Assembly: GCA_963780655.1 (NCBI GenBank)
Contig: CAWACP010000007.1
Coordinates: forward strand, 382,051-446,050
Length of the DNA stretch: 64,000 nt
Source of the DNA: CAWACP01 sp963780655
GTDB lineage: Bacteria; Acidobacteriota; Terriglobia; Bryobacterales; Bryobacteraceae
Direction: 5' to 3'
Under the pieces are notes generated by a model. The model saw nothing but the letters and a program-made list of their open reading frames with translations, searched no databases and was not told the DNA's origin. Position numbers and translations under genes: made by a program. Positions 34,444 to 42,426 of this stretch are shown here, in pieces. Position 1 is the first letter of the stretch; every line of letters starts with the position of its first letter.

Positions 34444-35835
34444 GTGAAAAAGCTAATTGCTCTGTTGGTTCCAATGGTCCTCACCTGCGCGTGCATCGTG
34501 GGACCCAATTACAAGCGGCCGAAGATCGATGCCCCTGCGCAGTACCGCGGAAGTCCACAAGAACAGGCCGCGCCTGCAGAGCAGTCGTTCGGAGACGAGA
34601 AGTGGTGGGAAGTCTTTCAGGACCCGCAGCTTCAGCAACTGATTCGGACAGGCGTGGAGAATAGCTATGACGTCCGCATCGCGGCGGCACGAATTCTGGA
34701 AGCTCAGGCGCAGTTAGGCATAACCCGCGCAGACCAGTTACCGACAGTCAGCGCCGGCGCCTCCTCCTCCGATACGCGCTACGCGCGGCAGAAGCCGCTG
34801 AACGAGTACGAAACGAGCGCGACGTCCGTGGGCGCCTCCTTCGCCTGGGAACTCGATTTCTGGGGTAAGTACCGCCGCGGCACCGAAGCGGCACGGGCAA
34901 ATCTTCTCGCGACGGAATGGGCCCGCAGGGCGGTGATCAGTACTCTGGTCAGCGACATTGCCAGCGCATATTTCCAGCTTCGCGCCTACGACCTCCAGCT
35001 GGAGATTTCGCGCCGCACCCTGGCGTCGCGACAGGACTCGCTGCGGCTGACTCGGGCGCTGGCTGGTGGCGGCGTGACCAACATCCTCGATGTGCGCCAG
35101 GCGGAGCAATTGGTTGCCGAGGCCGCCGAGAACATACCCGACCTGGAGCGGCGCATCCAGCAACAGGAGAACCTGATCAGCACGCTTCTGGGGCACAACC
35201 CCGGTGCTGTAGCGCGAGGCATGGCGCTGACCGACCAGCCGCATCTGCCCGAGGTTCCGCCGGAATTCCCTCCCGTCTGCTGGAGCGGCGGCCCGATATT
35301 CGCGCCGCCGAGGCCCAGCTGATGGCGGCGAACGCTCAGATCGGAGTGGCGAAAGCGGCTTACTTTCCGCAGATCGCATTGACGGCGGACAGCGGATTTC
35401 AGAGCTCATCACTGACCAGCCTGTTCACCGGACCGGCCGGCTTCTGGAACTTCGGCGGGTCGCTGGCGCAGCCGATCTTCGCGGGCGGCAGAATTCGCTC
35501 GGGGGTGCGGTTCAGCGAGGCCCGGCAGAAGGAACTGGTGCTCGCTTACCAGCAGACGATCCAGCAGGCTTTCCGCAACGTTGCGGACGCGCTGATCGGA
35601 TATCGGAAGAGTCATGAGTTCCGGGAGCGTCGGCAGGAGTTGTGAACTGCAGCTCAGGATGCAGCCCGGATTTCCGAGATTCGGTATCGCGGCGGGGCCA
35701 GCAGTTACCTGGAAGTGCTCACGAACGAGACCAATGCTTTCGACGCCGAACTAGGCCTGGCTCAGGCGCAGTTGGCCGAGTTGAACTGGCTGGTGGAGAT
35801 TTATCAGGAGCCTTGGCGGAGGGTGGGAATCGTGA
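34444..35835 (+). pseudogene. OprM/NodT-type outer-membrane efflux channel, broken
   Basis: The lipoprotein start (GTG, 'CACIVGPNYKRP') and the first half (to about 35270) are in one frame. At 35265-35285 the frame shifts by one base (expected 'PSRLLERRPDIRAAEAQL' continues in the next frame). An in-frame TGA at 35643 interrupts 'RRQEL-TAAQDAARISEIRY'. The frame returns at about 35808, giving the classical C-terminus 'SLGGGWES' and a stop at 35833-35835. Three lesions within 0.6 kb point to a pseudogene, or to local sequence errors. The natural start and end share one frame, so the ancestor was intact. A functional channel would have to come from elsewhere. Confidence 0.85.
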
Positions 35836-35873
35836 GTTTAGCCCGGGCGCCGCTGAGGCAGCAAGGAGCGGAG

Positions 35874-35993
35874 ATGAATTATCGCGGAATGTTATGGCTG
35901 CTGGTGGCAGCCCTGATAATCGCTGTTTTCATTTTGACAATTGTCCTTAGACTGTCGCACGCGCAACCAATATATGAACGTTATCTGGGATAG
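35874..35993 (+). CDS. 39-aa single-span membrane protein
   Basis: The ATG at 35874 has a clear AAGGAG ribosome site 7-8 bases upstream. The product MNYRGMLWLLVAALIIAVFI... has one transmembrane helix (residues 6-28) and a short polar tail. It lies 38 bases after the natural end of the outer-membrane channel gene, so it belongs to the efflux transcript. Small single-span proteins can act as pump partners (AcrZ is the known example), but there is no sequence similarity to support that here. Confidence 0.55.
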   Translation: MNYRGMLWLLVAALIIAVFILTIVLRLSHAQPIYERYLG

Positions 35994-36001
35994 AGCGCAA
36001 C

Positions 36002-36123
36002 ACCGCTCTCTTACGGTCACGGTTCCGTAAAGCGTTTCTGAGCCGTGACCGTGAGGGAGCGGTTGCTGAGCGGTCCGGACCTGAATCCTACCGCTCCGTA
36101 ACCGTCGCGGCTCTGTTACGCTG
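36002..36123. repeat. dispersed repeat, family C, three copies in mixed orientation
   Basis: Copies occur at 36002-36034 (ACCGCTCTCTTACGGTCACG start), 36039-36064 (inverted, GCCGTGACCGTGAGGGAG core) and 36090-36123 (ACCGCTCCGTAACCGTCGCG start). The first two form a large inverted repeat. They fill the space between the end of the efflux transcript and the end of the convergent leftward gene, as a terminator would. Confidence 0.8.
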
Positions 36124-36156
36124 GCGCGAGCTTTGCAGCATATGCGGTGCCGACGT

Positions 36157-36918
36157 TCAGGGCGTGGGCCGGATCCCTAGGAGCATGTTCCGGCTCGTCG
36201 AGAGATTGGGCGGCGGCGCCGGTTCGACTCCCGGCTGCAGCGGACATTCTGTGACGACGATCTGTCCGGGGCCCAGGCGCGGAGTCACAAAGGACAGGTG
36301 CGTCACCCTTTGACATACAGACTCGTTCACGACCGTGGTCTCGCGAACCATATCGGCGTGCTGCATGGTAAGGGCGCCTTTGACGCGACCTTTCAGCATG
36401 AGCTCCGCGCCGGTGCTGGAATCCATCCAGATCTCCCCATCCACCGGTACCGGCCGGCCCTTCTTCGGACGGATCTTATAAATGTACGCTGACGATTCTC
36501 CCGTGCTCACCGTACCGGCAAAACGAAACCGGTAGTTGGCCGGAGTAACTGCGATTGTCGATTTGGGCAGATCTCCAACCAGCGCCCAGCTCGCAAAGAA
36601 TCGTGCGATTACCTCGTTGAAGACGGCGCCATCGCCCTCGATGTCCAGAACGTGGTACGCTTTGCGGCCCGTTTCATCGGACTCGCATATCACCACCATC
36701 AGGGCTTGCTTGTACAGTTGTGGCAGGGATGCCTCAACCAGAATCGCGACCATTCCCGGTTGCGAGAACGGATCGGGTTTTTGCAGTGATGCGACGTATC
36801 GAGCCAATGCGATATTCTGCGGCGCTTCTTCCGATCGCGCTGAAGCCGTCGCAGCAGCACTCGCCGCAAGCGGGAGGACCATCAGCAGTAAGCCGGCCCA
36901 CCGCAGGTTTTTCTTCAA
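36157..36918 (-). CDS. secreted protein, paralogue of the one at 39341
   Basis: The start is uncertain. The TTG at 36918 gives a clean signal peptide (MKKNLRWAGLLLMVLPLAAS) and lies downstream of the sigma-54 promoter candidate; the ATG at 36963 lies at its predicted transcription start. The mature part has 'LPQLYKQALM', 'NEVIARFFASW', 'SAYIYKIRPKKGRPVPVDGEIWMDSSTGAELMLKGRV' (in pieces) and a C-terminal tail. The order and motifs match the 39341 protein. The shape (outer-membrane-lipoprotein sorting like, beta-rich) suggests an exported protein. No function is known. Confidence 0.65.
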   Translation of the reverse strand: MKKNLRWAGLLLMVLPLAASAAATASARSEEAPQNIALARYVASLQKPDPFSQPGMVAILVEASLPQLYKQALMVVICESDETGRKAYHVLDIEGDGAVFNEVIARFFASWALVGDLPKSTIAVTPANYRFRFAGTVSTGESSAYIYKIRPKKGRPVPVDGEIWMDSSTGAELMLKGRVKGALTMQHADMVRETTVVNESVCQRVTHLSFVTPRLGPGQIVVTECPLQPGVEPAPPPNLSTSRNMLLGIRPTP

Positions 36919-36975
36919 TCGGTCAATCCGCGGCAAGAGTTCAGAGCCTGTTAACAGGTGCATGCCATTTTCGAG

Positions 36976-36990
36976 GCAGCTTGCGTACCA
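36976..36990 (-). promoter_or_regulatory. sigma-54 promoter candidate ahead of the secreted protein gene
   Basis: The leftward reading is TGGTACG-CAAG-CTGC, with the required GG-N10-GC spacing and nine of eleven consensus positions (TGGCACG-N4-TTGC). It is 58 bases from the preferred TTG start. Confidence 0.45.
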
Positions 36991-37052
36991 TTCTCTGACT
37001 CCTCTTCTGGCATCGCCCGGCGCAGTCGCGTCGGCGCGTGCCGAAGCACCTG

Positions 37053-38252
37053 CTACCGCGACAGCGGCAACGGTGACGACTTCTCGCCGAAGCTGCGTGG
37101 GAGTGCGCCGCGTAGCTTCGGGGTTCCGGTGGCCATCGCAAAGCTCGGTACAGAAAGTGGGTGGTCCATCAGATCCGCCATGGCCTGTAAGGGAAGCCCT
37201 TCCGCTTCCTTCGTAAAGACGATGCAACGCCGCTCGCCGTCGTAGTCCACCTTGATCCAATCGCCACCACGAACCTGTTCGGTGGCGATGAGGTTCGAGA
37301 TCGGCTGAACCACCAGCCGTTCGATCGCGCGCTTCAGGTGCCGTGCGCCGAACCTGACGTCGGCGCCTTCTTCGAGCAGATAGTTCTTGCCCACCGCCGT
37401 CACCTTGAAAATGAACGCGCGTTCGGAGTTCGTGTTGAACACGCGCTGTTGCACGAGATTCAATTCGATATCAAGAATACGCTGCAACGCTTCACCACCG
37501 AGGGGCTTGAAGGTGACGATCTTGTCCAGGCGGTTGATGAACTCGGGCGTGAACTTGCGTCGGGCCGCTTCGATGCCGCTCGACTTCAGTTTGTTGGCGA
37601 GTTTGTCATCGATATTGCCCGCGGCGTTCTGCCGCGCCCGCTCGGCAGCGCCGAAACCGAGCCGCGGACTCATGAGCGCGCCCATTTCGGCCGCGCCCAG
37701 ATTGCTGGTCATGAAGATCATGGCATGCGAGAAATCCACCTTGCGGTTGTCGCCGAGCGTAAGCGTGCCTTTGTCAAGGATGCCCAGCAGCAGGTTCCAG
37801 AGCGCGTCGCTGGCCTTCTCGATCTCGTCGAACAGCACGAAGCTCAGCTTCACCTGATCGGTGTGGTACTGGTTCAGCACTTCCTGGCTCAGCAGCGCAT
37901 GCGTCTCGCGGTGGCCGAGGTATCCGGGAGGGGAGCCGACCAGTTTGGCGATCTCGTGGCTGTGCTGGAATTCGCCGCAGTCGATCTTGATTACCGCACG
38001 AGGGTTCTTCACCAGACACTCCGCGGTGGCCTCCACGATGCGAGTCTTGCCGGATCCCGTCGGCCCCAAAAAGAGGAAGTTACCGACCGGCCGTCCGGGA
38101 GCGCTCATGCCCGTCAGATGCATTTGATAAATGTTGACGATCTGTTCGATCGCGTCATCCTGTCCGACGATAAGCTTGTGGAGATTCGTTTCGAGGCTCT
38201 CCGCCTGACGTCCCGTTCTCGTCGGATCCAGCGGAGTATTTGGTCTGGTCAT
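37053..38252 (-). CDS. single-domain ClpB/ClpX-like AAA+ ATPase
   Basis: This 399-aa protein starts at an ATG with an AAAGGGG ribosome site. Walker A is 'GPTGSGKT' (63-70), the pore loop 'PPGYLG' (108-113), Walker B 'FDEIEKA' (141-147), sensor 1 'MTSN' (181-184) and the arginine finger in 'FINRLD' (about 240). A ClpB D2-small-like domain follows. The sequence is most like the second ATPase ring of ClpA/ClpB, but there is no N-domain, first ring, middle domain or zinc finger, and no ClpP-binding [LI]GF loop is evident. It is probably an unfoldase or remodelling ATPase. A perfect sigma-54 promoter lies 38 bases upstream. Confidence 0.85.
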   Translation of the reverse strand: MTRPNTPLDPTRTGRQAESLETNLHKLIVGQDDAIEQIVNIYQMHLTGMSAPGRPVGNFLFLGPTGSGKTRIVEATAECLVKNPRAVIKIDCGEFQHSHEIAKLVGSPPGYLGHRETHALLSQEVLNQYHTDQVKLSFVLFDEIEKASDALWNLLLGILDKGTLTLGDNRKVDFSHAMIFMTSNLGAAEMGALMSPRLGFGAAERARQNAAGNIDDKLANKLKSSGIEAARRKFTPEFINRLDKIVTFKPLGGEALQRILDIELNLVQQRVFNTNSERAFIFKVTAVGKNYLLEEGADVRFGARHLKRAIERLVVQPISNLIATEQVRGGDWIKVDYDGERRCIVFTKEAEGLPLQAMADLMDHPLSVPSFAMATGTPKLRGALPRSFGEKSSPLPLSR

Positions 38253-38289
38253 CTTCGGCCCCTTTCTCGAGTGGCTGTTCCATGTCTGG

Positions 38290-38304
38290 GCAACCTGCGT
38301 GCCA
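38290..38304 (-). promoter_or_regulatory. consensus sigma-54 promoter of the AAA+ gene
   Basis: The leftward reading is TGGCACG-CAGG-TTGC, an exact match to the sigma-54 -24/-12 consensus with GG-N10-GC spacing. Transcription would start near 38278, giving a leader of about 25 bases that includes the ribosome site. Two sigma-54 activators are encoded elsewhere in the window. Confidence 0.8.
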
Positions 38305-38498
38305 CACCCGCGCGCGATCTGCTGCGCTTTGCCCGCTTCGTATGTTAGGGCGATCGCCACCCCGCGTTATGCTCTCCGTTGCCAATCGCTCGGCACTTGC
38401 ATCGGCACACGCCGGAGTCCCGGCGGCACGTGGCGCCTGATAGCTGTCTGGGCTGCGTTTTTATTCGGGGTCTGTGCGCCTGCTCTCGTCCGATTGGG

Positions 38499-38515
38499 TT
38501 GGGCAGCAGAGTGCA
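38499..38515 (+). promoter_or_regulatory. sigma-54-like element ahead of the STAS gene (copy 1)
   Basis: TTGGGCAGCAGAGTGCA has GG-N10-GC spacing (38501-38502 and 38513-38514). It lies 22 bases before the STAS ATG. A near-copy is at 39093. The -24 box is not consensus after TTGG, so this is a candidate only. Confidence 0.4.
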
Positions 38516-38536
38516 CACTCATTAACGGATGTGGCC

Positions 38537-38950
38537 ATGATTCGGGTTACGAAAACAGAGCAACGAACGCGCACGTTCGTCACTATCGATGGACAACTCT
38601 CGGGCGAGTCCGTCGATGTAGTCGAAACCTGTTGCAGTCAGGCGGAGGCAGGCGGAAAGCCGGTCCACCTGTTCCTGCGTGACGTCACGACAGTGGATCA
38701 GGCAGGCATAACCCTCCTGCGTCGGTTGGCCGGAAAAGGCGTGCACCTGCTCGCCAAGGGGTTATACACATCCTATCTGGTACGCACTCTCGGTGCAGGC
38801 GACAAGCCGGCAAAGCGCTCCCCTCCCGATAAGGAACACCCGTCGATCAGCGGAGACATTTTCACCGCGAGCCCCGAAGGCCGGCGGGCGATCGTAGCCG
38901 GCGCGCACACATCCCTGTCGAGGGTGACAGAGGAGGCATTAGCCAAATGA
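38537..38950 (+). CDS. STAS-domain protein
   Basis: The ATG at 38537 gives 137 aa. 'IRVTKTEQRTRTFVTIDGQLSGES' and 'KPVHLFLRDVTTVDQAGITLLRRLAGKGVHLLA' fit the STAS fold; T-V-D-Q-A-G-I-x-L-L is the typical helix-2 start. The C-terminal 40 residues are extra and polar. It is paralogous to the STAS-like protein at 29591. It may act as an anti-anti-sigma-type switch. It is divergent from the AAA+ ATPase, with the two promoter candidates in the shared 280-base gap. Confidence 0.7.
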   Translation: MIRVTKTEQRTRTFVTIDGQLSGESVDVVETCCSQAEAGGKPVHLFLRDVTTVDQAGITLLRRLAGKGVHLLAKGLYTSYLVRTLGAGDKPAKRSPPDKEHPSISGDIFTASPEGRRAIVAGAHTSLSRVTEEALAK

Positions 38951-39092
38951 AACCATTCAGAACGCTCACAGAAGCTCGAACCTGGCAGGCGTGTAAACAT
39001 GCCGGGCCGGTTTCTGTACTCGTGACACTGGGCAATGGCTCGGGCGTGACCAGTCTGGTCGTGCTGCCGGCTTGCAGTTAGGCGAGACAGGG

Positions 39093-39110
39093 TTGGGCAG
39101 CCGAGTGCAA
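39093..39110 (+). promoter_or_regulatory. sigma-54-like element (copy 2 of the STAS leader)
   Basis: TTGGGCAGCCGAGTGCAA has GG-N10-GC spacing. The surrounding 45 bases resemble those at 38494-38539, including the GGATGTG-xx-CATG after the element. The leader was duplicated and now precedes a 49-aa ORF. Confidence 0.4.
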
Positions 39111-39148
39111 CATCGTTCCCGGGATGTGTTCATGGAAGGAGCAAACAC

Positions 39149-39298
39149 ATGAGACGCCTTTCGATGTCCTGGAGTACGGAGGGACGCCGCCTGGTCTGCC
39201 GGTGGATTGAATTGGAAGAGAAGCGTAACCCATTCTCAGTCGCCGACCCCTTTCGGCTTTCCTCCAATTCGCGAAATGAATCCACGCGGGCGGCGTAG
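39149..39298 (+). CDS. 49-aa hypothetical protein
   Basis: The ATG at 39149 follows an AAGGAG site with 8-base spacing. The product starts MRRLSMSWSTEGRRLVCRWI and ends in a Ser/Asn/Arg-rich tail. I recall similar short 'S-M-x-W-S-T-E-G-x-R-L-V-C-R-W' ORFs as common in acidobacterial genomes, but cannot confirm this here. It lies between the duplicated sigma-54-like leader and a secreted protein gene. Confidence 0.5.
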   Translation: MRRLSMSWSTEGRRLVCRWIELEEKRNPFSVADPFRLSSNSRNESTRAA

Positions 39299-39340
39299 GA
39301 GAAGCAACGGCGCAGGTGCGAATGCGACCGGGGAGTTAAA

Positions 39341-40072
39341 GTGCGCTTCTGGCGTGCGATATTTCTGTTAACCGCAGGACCATTTCCAGGACTCGGCGCC
39401 GCCCAGGCACTAACGCCGGCGGAGGCGCTCGACCGGTATCTGGCCAAAGTGGGCGATGAGCAGCCCGCCTGTTCCGATTCCGTGCTCACCGTCCAGATAC
39501 ACGCCTCCATACCAGCGTTGCGCAAGCAAGGCAGTATGACTGGCGTGAGGTCGTTTTCTCAGGGCAAGGTCGTCTATCGCGGTCTCCAGTTCAGCGGAGA
39601 CAAGGTCGTCAGGACGGCGGTCATCGCACGCTTCCTCTCCCACGAAACGAATCCGGCAGGACGGAAGATCGACCTCGCTGTTTCACGCCGGAACTATTGG
39701 CTCACCTACAGCCGAACGTCGGATTACAACGGGGTTGCCGCGTACGTTGTTCTCCTGAGGCCACGGCATAAACGGGTGGGGCTCTTTCGTGGCGAGCTGT
39801 GGCTGGCCGCGGACACGGGTGCGCCTTTGCGATTGTGGGGCGACCTTGTGAAGTCACCCTCCATCTTCATCCGCGGGTTCCGCTTCGTGCAGGATAACCA
39901 GACAGTGGCGGGGTGCGCCCAGCCGCTACGGTTGCTGCTGACCGCGCGGACGCGAATCGCAGGCACTGTGGAATTGGTTGTATGGCAGCATCCCGCCACT
40001 GACAAGCCGGAAGGTGTGCCGGACGATGATATTAGTTCTCGAAATTCAGCGGGAGCTGAAACGGCGGAATGA
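39341..40072 (+). CDS. secreted protein, paralogue of the one at 36157
   Basis: This 243-aa protein starts at a GTG after GGGGAG. The signal peptide is MRFWRAIFLLTAGPFPGLGAA. The body has 'LTVQIHASIPALRKQGSM', 'RTAVIARFLSHE', 'AAYVVLLRPRHKRVGLFRGE' and 'LWLAADTGAPLRLWGDLVKSPS'. These align in order with 'LVEASLPQLYKQALM', 'NEVIARFFASW', 'SAYIYKIRPKKGRPVPVDGE' and 'IWMDSSTGAELMLKGRV' of the 36157 protein. The fold is probably beta-rich and exported. No function is known. Confidence 0.75.
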   Translation: MRFWRAIFLLTAGPFPGLGAAQALTPAEALDRYLAKVGDEQPACSDSVLTVQIHASIPALRKQGSMTGVRSFSQGKVVYRGLQFSGDKVVRTAVIARFLSHETNPAGRKIDLAVSRRNYWLTYSRTSDYNGVAAYVVLLRPRHKRVGLFRGELWLAADTGAPLRLWGDLVKSPSIFIRGFRFVQDNQTVAGCAQPLRLLLTARTRIAGTVELVVWQHPATDKPEGVPDDDISSRNSAGAETAE

Positions 40073-40082
40073 CACTTGCGGG

Positions 40083-40116
40083 ACCGCTTCCTAACGGTCG
40101 CGGCTCTGTAACGCTG
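40083..40116 (+). repeat. dispersed repeat, family C, single copy
   Basis: It begins ACCGCTTCCTAACGGTCGCG, then CTCTGTAACGCTG. It lies 10 bases after the stop of the secreted protein gene, consistent with a 3'-end element. Confidence 0.75.
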
Positions 40117-40230
40117 AGCGCCGAATAACTCACTTGCCGATGTCATGTGCCGGTTTCTCGGCGTCCGTGCACGCGCAGGTTTTCGATTGACTGCGCCTAA
40201 CGCTGGTCATTCAACTGCACGCTCATTACT

Positions 40231-41599
40231 GTGTTGATGAAAAACCTTGCGATAGCGTCTTTAGTGTTCCTGTGGATTATCGGGGGGGCGGCGACCGCGC
40301 AGACCACCGGTTCGATTCAGGGCAATGTTACGGATCCCTCCGGTGCGGCGATACTCGGCGCGGTGATCACGGCCGAAGGCGCCGATGGCAAGCCGCGCAC
40401 GACAGTAAGTGATGGCGAGGGTGCGTTTAAGATCTCGTCTTTGCCGCCTGCGTGATTACAAGGTCAGGATTTCCGCCGACGGCCTGTCTGATTGGACAAT
40501 GAATGTTCCTGCATCGGTCCCGCCGGAATCGAAGCTGGTGCTGGCTGTCCTCGACGTGGCGCCGCAGGCAACGACAGTAACTGTAGGGCTGCCGCCGGAA
40601 GAGCTGGCGGCGGAGCAGTTGAACCAGGAGCTGAAGCAGAAAGCGCTCGGGGTAATCCCGAATTACTATGTCAGCTTCGAAAAACATCCGGCCCCGTTAT
40701 CCCCCGAACAGAAGCTGCATTTGAGCCTCAAGACGCTGCTGGACCCAGCCACCTTCGCCATAGCCGGGCTTACCGCCGGTATTCAGCAAAAGAGGAACAG
40801 TTACTGGCAGTGGGGTCAGGGTTCTGAGGGCTTTGCCAAACGCTTTGGGGGCGCGTACGCAGGCGCCGCGACAAGTCTTCTGCTCACGTCAGTGCTGGCG
40901 GACTCGGTTCTGCATCAGGACCCCCGCTACTTCTACAGCGGAGAGGGAACCAGGGGACAGCGCGCATGGTACGCGATTAAGTCCGCCTTTCTAGCGAGGG
41001 GTGACAACGGAAAGTGGCAGCCGCCGTACGCCGAACTGATAGGTACGATCGGCGCAGCGGAGATCTCGGAGACGTATTACCCGGGCTCGAGGACACAATA
41101 CACTTTGCTGGGCAGAAGCGTGATGTTCCACTTAGCGGGACAAGTGGGCCTGAACCTGGCAGAGGAGTTCTTGTCGCATGGCGTGACGCACAACGCCCCG
41201 CATCTGGCATCGGCCGCAGACACGCCTGTGTTACGCGAGGGGACTCCGGTTCCGCTGATCGCCGTCACTGGTTTCAACGCAGAAGGGGCCGCCACCGGCC
41301 AGCCGGTCACTCTTGTTCTGGCGGAGGATTTGGCAGTCCACGGGAAGGTAGTGGCAAAGACTGGCGACGTCGCATCGGGGCAGATCGGCGAGGTCGCGCC
41401 GGCAGCGAGCCCCAGCGAGGCGACGAGCGTCATGCTGCAACGGGTAACGCTTCAGGCAGGCGCCGTGAATGTGCCTCTGCGCAGCGGTCAGGTGCGGGGA
41501 ACCGCTGGTCCCGTGCAGTATAAGGAGCTTCCCGAGTCTGGCAAGGTCGAAGTAACTTTGTTCGTTGCGCAAAATGTGCAGTTTCCAGAGGCCGAATGA
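40231..41599 (+). pseudogene. secreted carboxypeptidase-regulatory-like domain protein, one frameshift
   Basis: The first frame (GTG 40231 or ATG 40237) gives a signal peptide and a CarboxypepD_reg-like start, 'QTTGSIQGNVTDPSGAAILGAVI' to 'DGEGAFKISSLPP'. The next expected residues, 'DYKVRISADGLSDW', are in the following frame from about 40452, after an extra base. The second frame then runs to 41599. It contains about 200 residues with 'DPATFAIAGLTAGIQQ', 'DSVLHQDPRYFYSG', 'QPPYAELIGTIGAAEIS' and 'HLAGQVGLNLAEEF', a segment seen in acidobacterial secreted proteins. With one indel it is either recently inactivated or a sequence error. Confidence 0.7.
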
Positions 41600-41664
41600 G
41601 GACATTCGAAAACTGGTCGAGCTACCGGGAGAGATAGTGAACGCCTGAAACCCGAGAGGACATT

Positions 41665-42120
41665 ATGAGCACAGCTCCGAAGAGCGACACTATGGATTCG
41701 AGCGGGAAGATGCCGTTTGCAATGTTAGTCCGGCAGGTCCTGTCATTGGACTCAGCCATCAAATGGGTAGGCCTTGAAGAGGCGGGCCGCGGACCCCGTT
41801 GGGCCTGGCGCGATCCCGAAAGCGGCGAGGTCCGCGCAGGTACTACCACCGACAATGCGTTACTTGTAGATCCGCTAACGCTGATGCTCGCGGAATATCA
41901 CGAACCCCGCGTGGGTAGAGCGAGCGCGGATTCTCATCGACTCCGGTTCATTGTGTTGGACTACGTGGACCTCATCCAGATCGTTGCGCGTTTTGGCAGT
42001 CACGCCCATATCAGTGTAGCTATAGACCCCGGCACGGATGGTTGTGAACTGGGAACGAAGCTGTTGCAGCTCCTCAATCAATGTACGTACAAGCATGCGC
42101 CGGCTGACATGAACTGCTGA
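41665..42120 (+). CDS. hypothetical protein, intact copy of a duplicated gene
   Basis: This 151-aa protein has no recognised family. It has a 'MLVRQVLSLDSAIKWVGLEEAG' helix, 'GPRWAWRDPESGEVRAGTT' and 'HRLRFIVLDYVDLIQIVARFGSHAHISVAI'. The last block resembles a roadblock or V4R-like beta-alpha pattern only vaguely. The second copy at 49892 has about 80% identical residues by eye but an in-frame TAG. Each copy is followed by sigma-54 activator sequence: intact at 50377, only scraps at 42145. The pairing suggests a role with that regulator. Confidence 0.65.
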   Translation: MSTAPKSDTMDSSGKMPFAMLVRQVLSLDSAIKWVGLEEAGRGPRWAWRDPESGEVRAGTTTDNALLVDPLTLMLAEYHEPRVGRASADSHRLRFIVLDYVDLIQIVARFGSHAHISVAIDPGTDGCELGTKLLQLLNQCTYKHAPADMNC

Positions 42121-42144
42121 CACCTGCACCTCCAGCTCAGGGCG

Positions 42145-42260
42145 GCGGTGGTGGTCGGTTCGTCACGCCTTCCTCGCCAGGCAGCAGCAGTCCGGGAGCG
42201 GGACCGATTGCGTACGCTGTTGTCGACGCTCGGGCTGGACGAGCTGTTCTCCGCCGCACC
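42145..42260 (+). pseudogene. scrap of a GAF/sigma-54 activator gene
   Basis: GGTGGTGGTCGGTT matches 50346 onward. The sequence then jumps to a match of 50880-50935 (QAAVRERDRLRTL) and, after a second small gap, to 50960-50990 ('LGRDDLFSA' reads LGLDELFSA here). About 0.5 kb between the blocks and everything downstream are missing. It is what is left of the regulator after duplication of the 49.9-51 kb segment. Confidence 0.7.
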
Positions 42261-42426
42261 GCGAGGAGCGCGCAGACTTCCATGGATAACACGAAAGCGG
42301 CGGTCAAGTCGCAGACCGCCGCCAGGAACCGCGCGAGAGAATGGCGCCGCCGGCCGCCATACGTCGGACAGGCAGCTGACGATTATCGAAAGAAGCCCGT
42401 GATCGGCACGTCAGCGCCCGGCCCAG

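Noticed and set aside
35643..35645. TGA in the outer-membrane factor as a second Sec codon
   Set aside because: The position is Val or Ala in the family, not redox-active, and the gene has two further indels.
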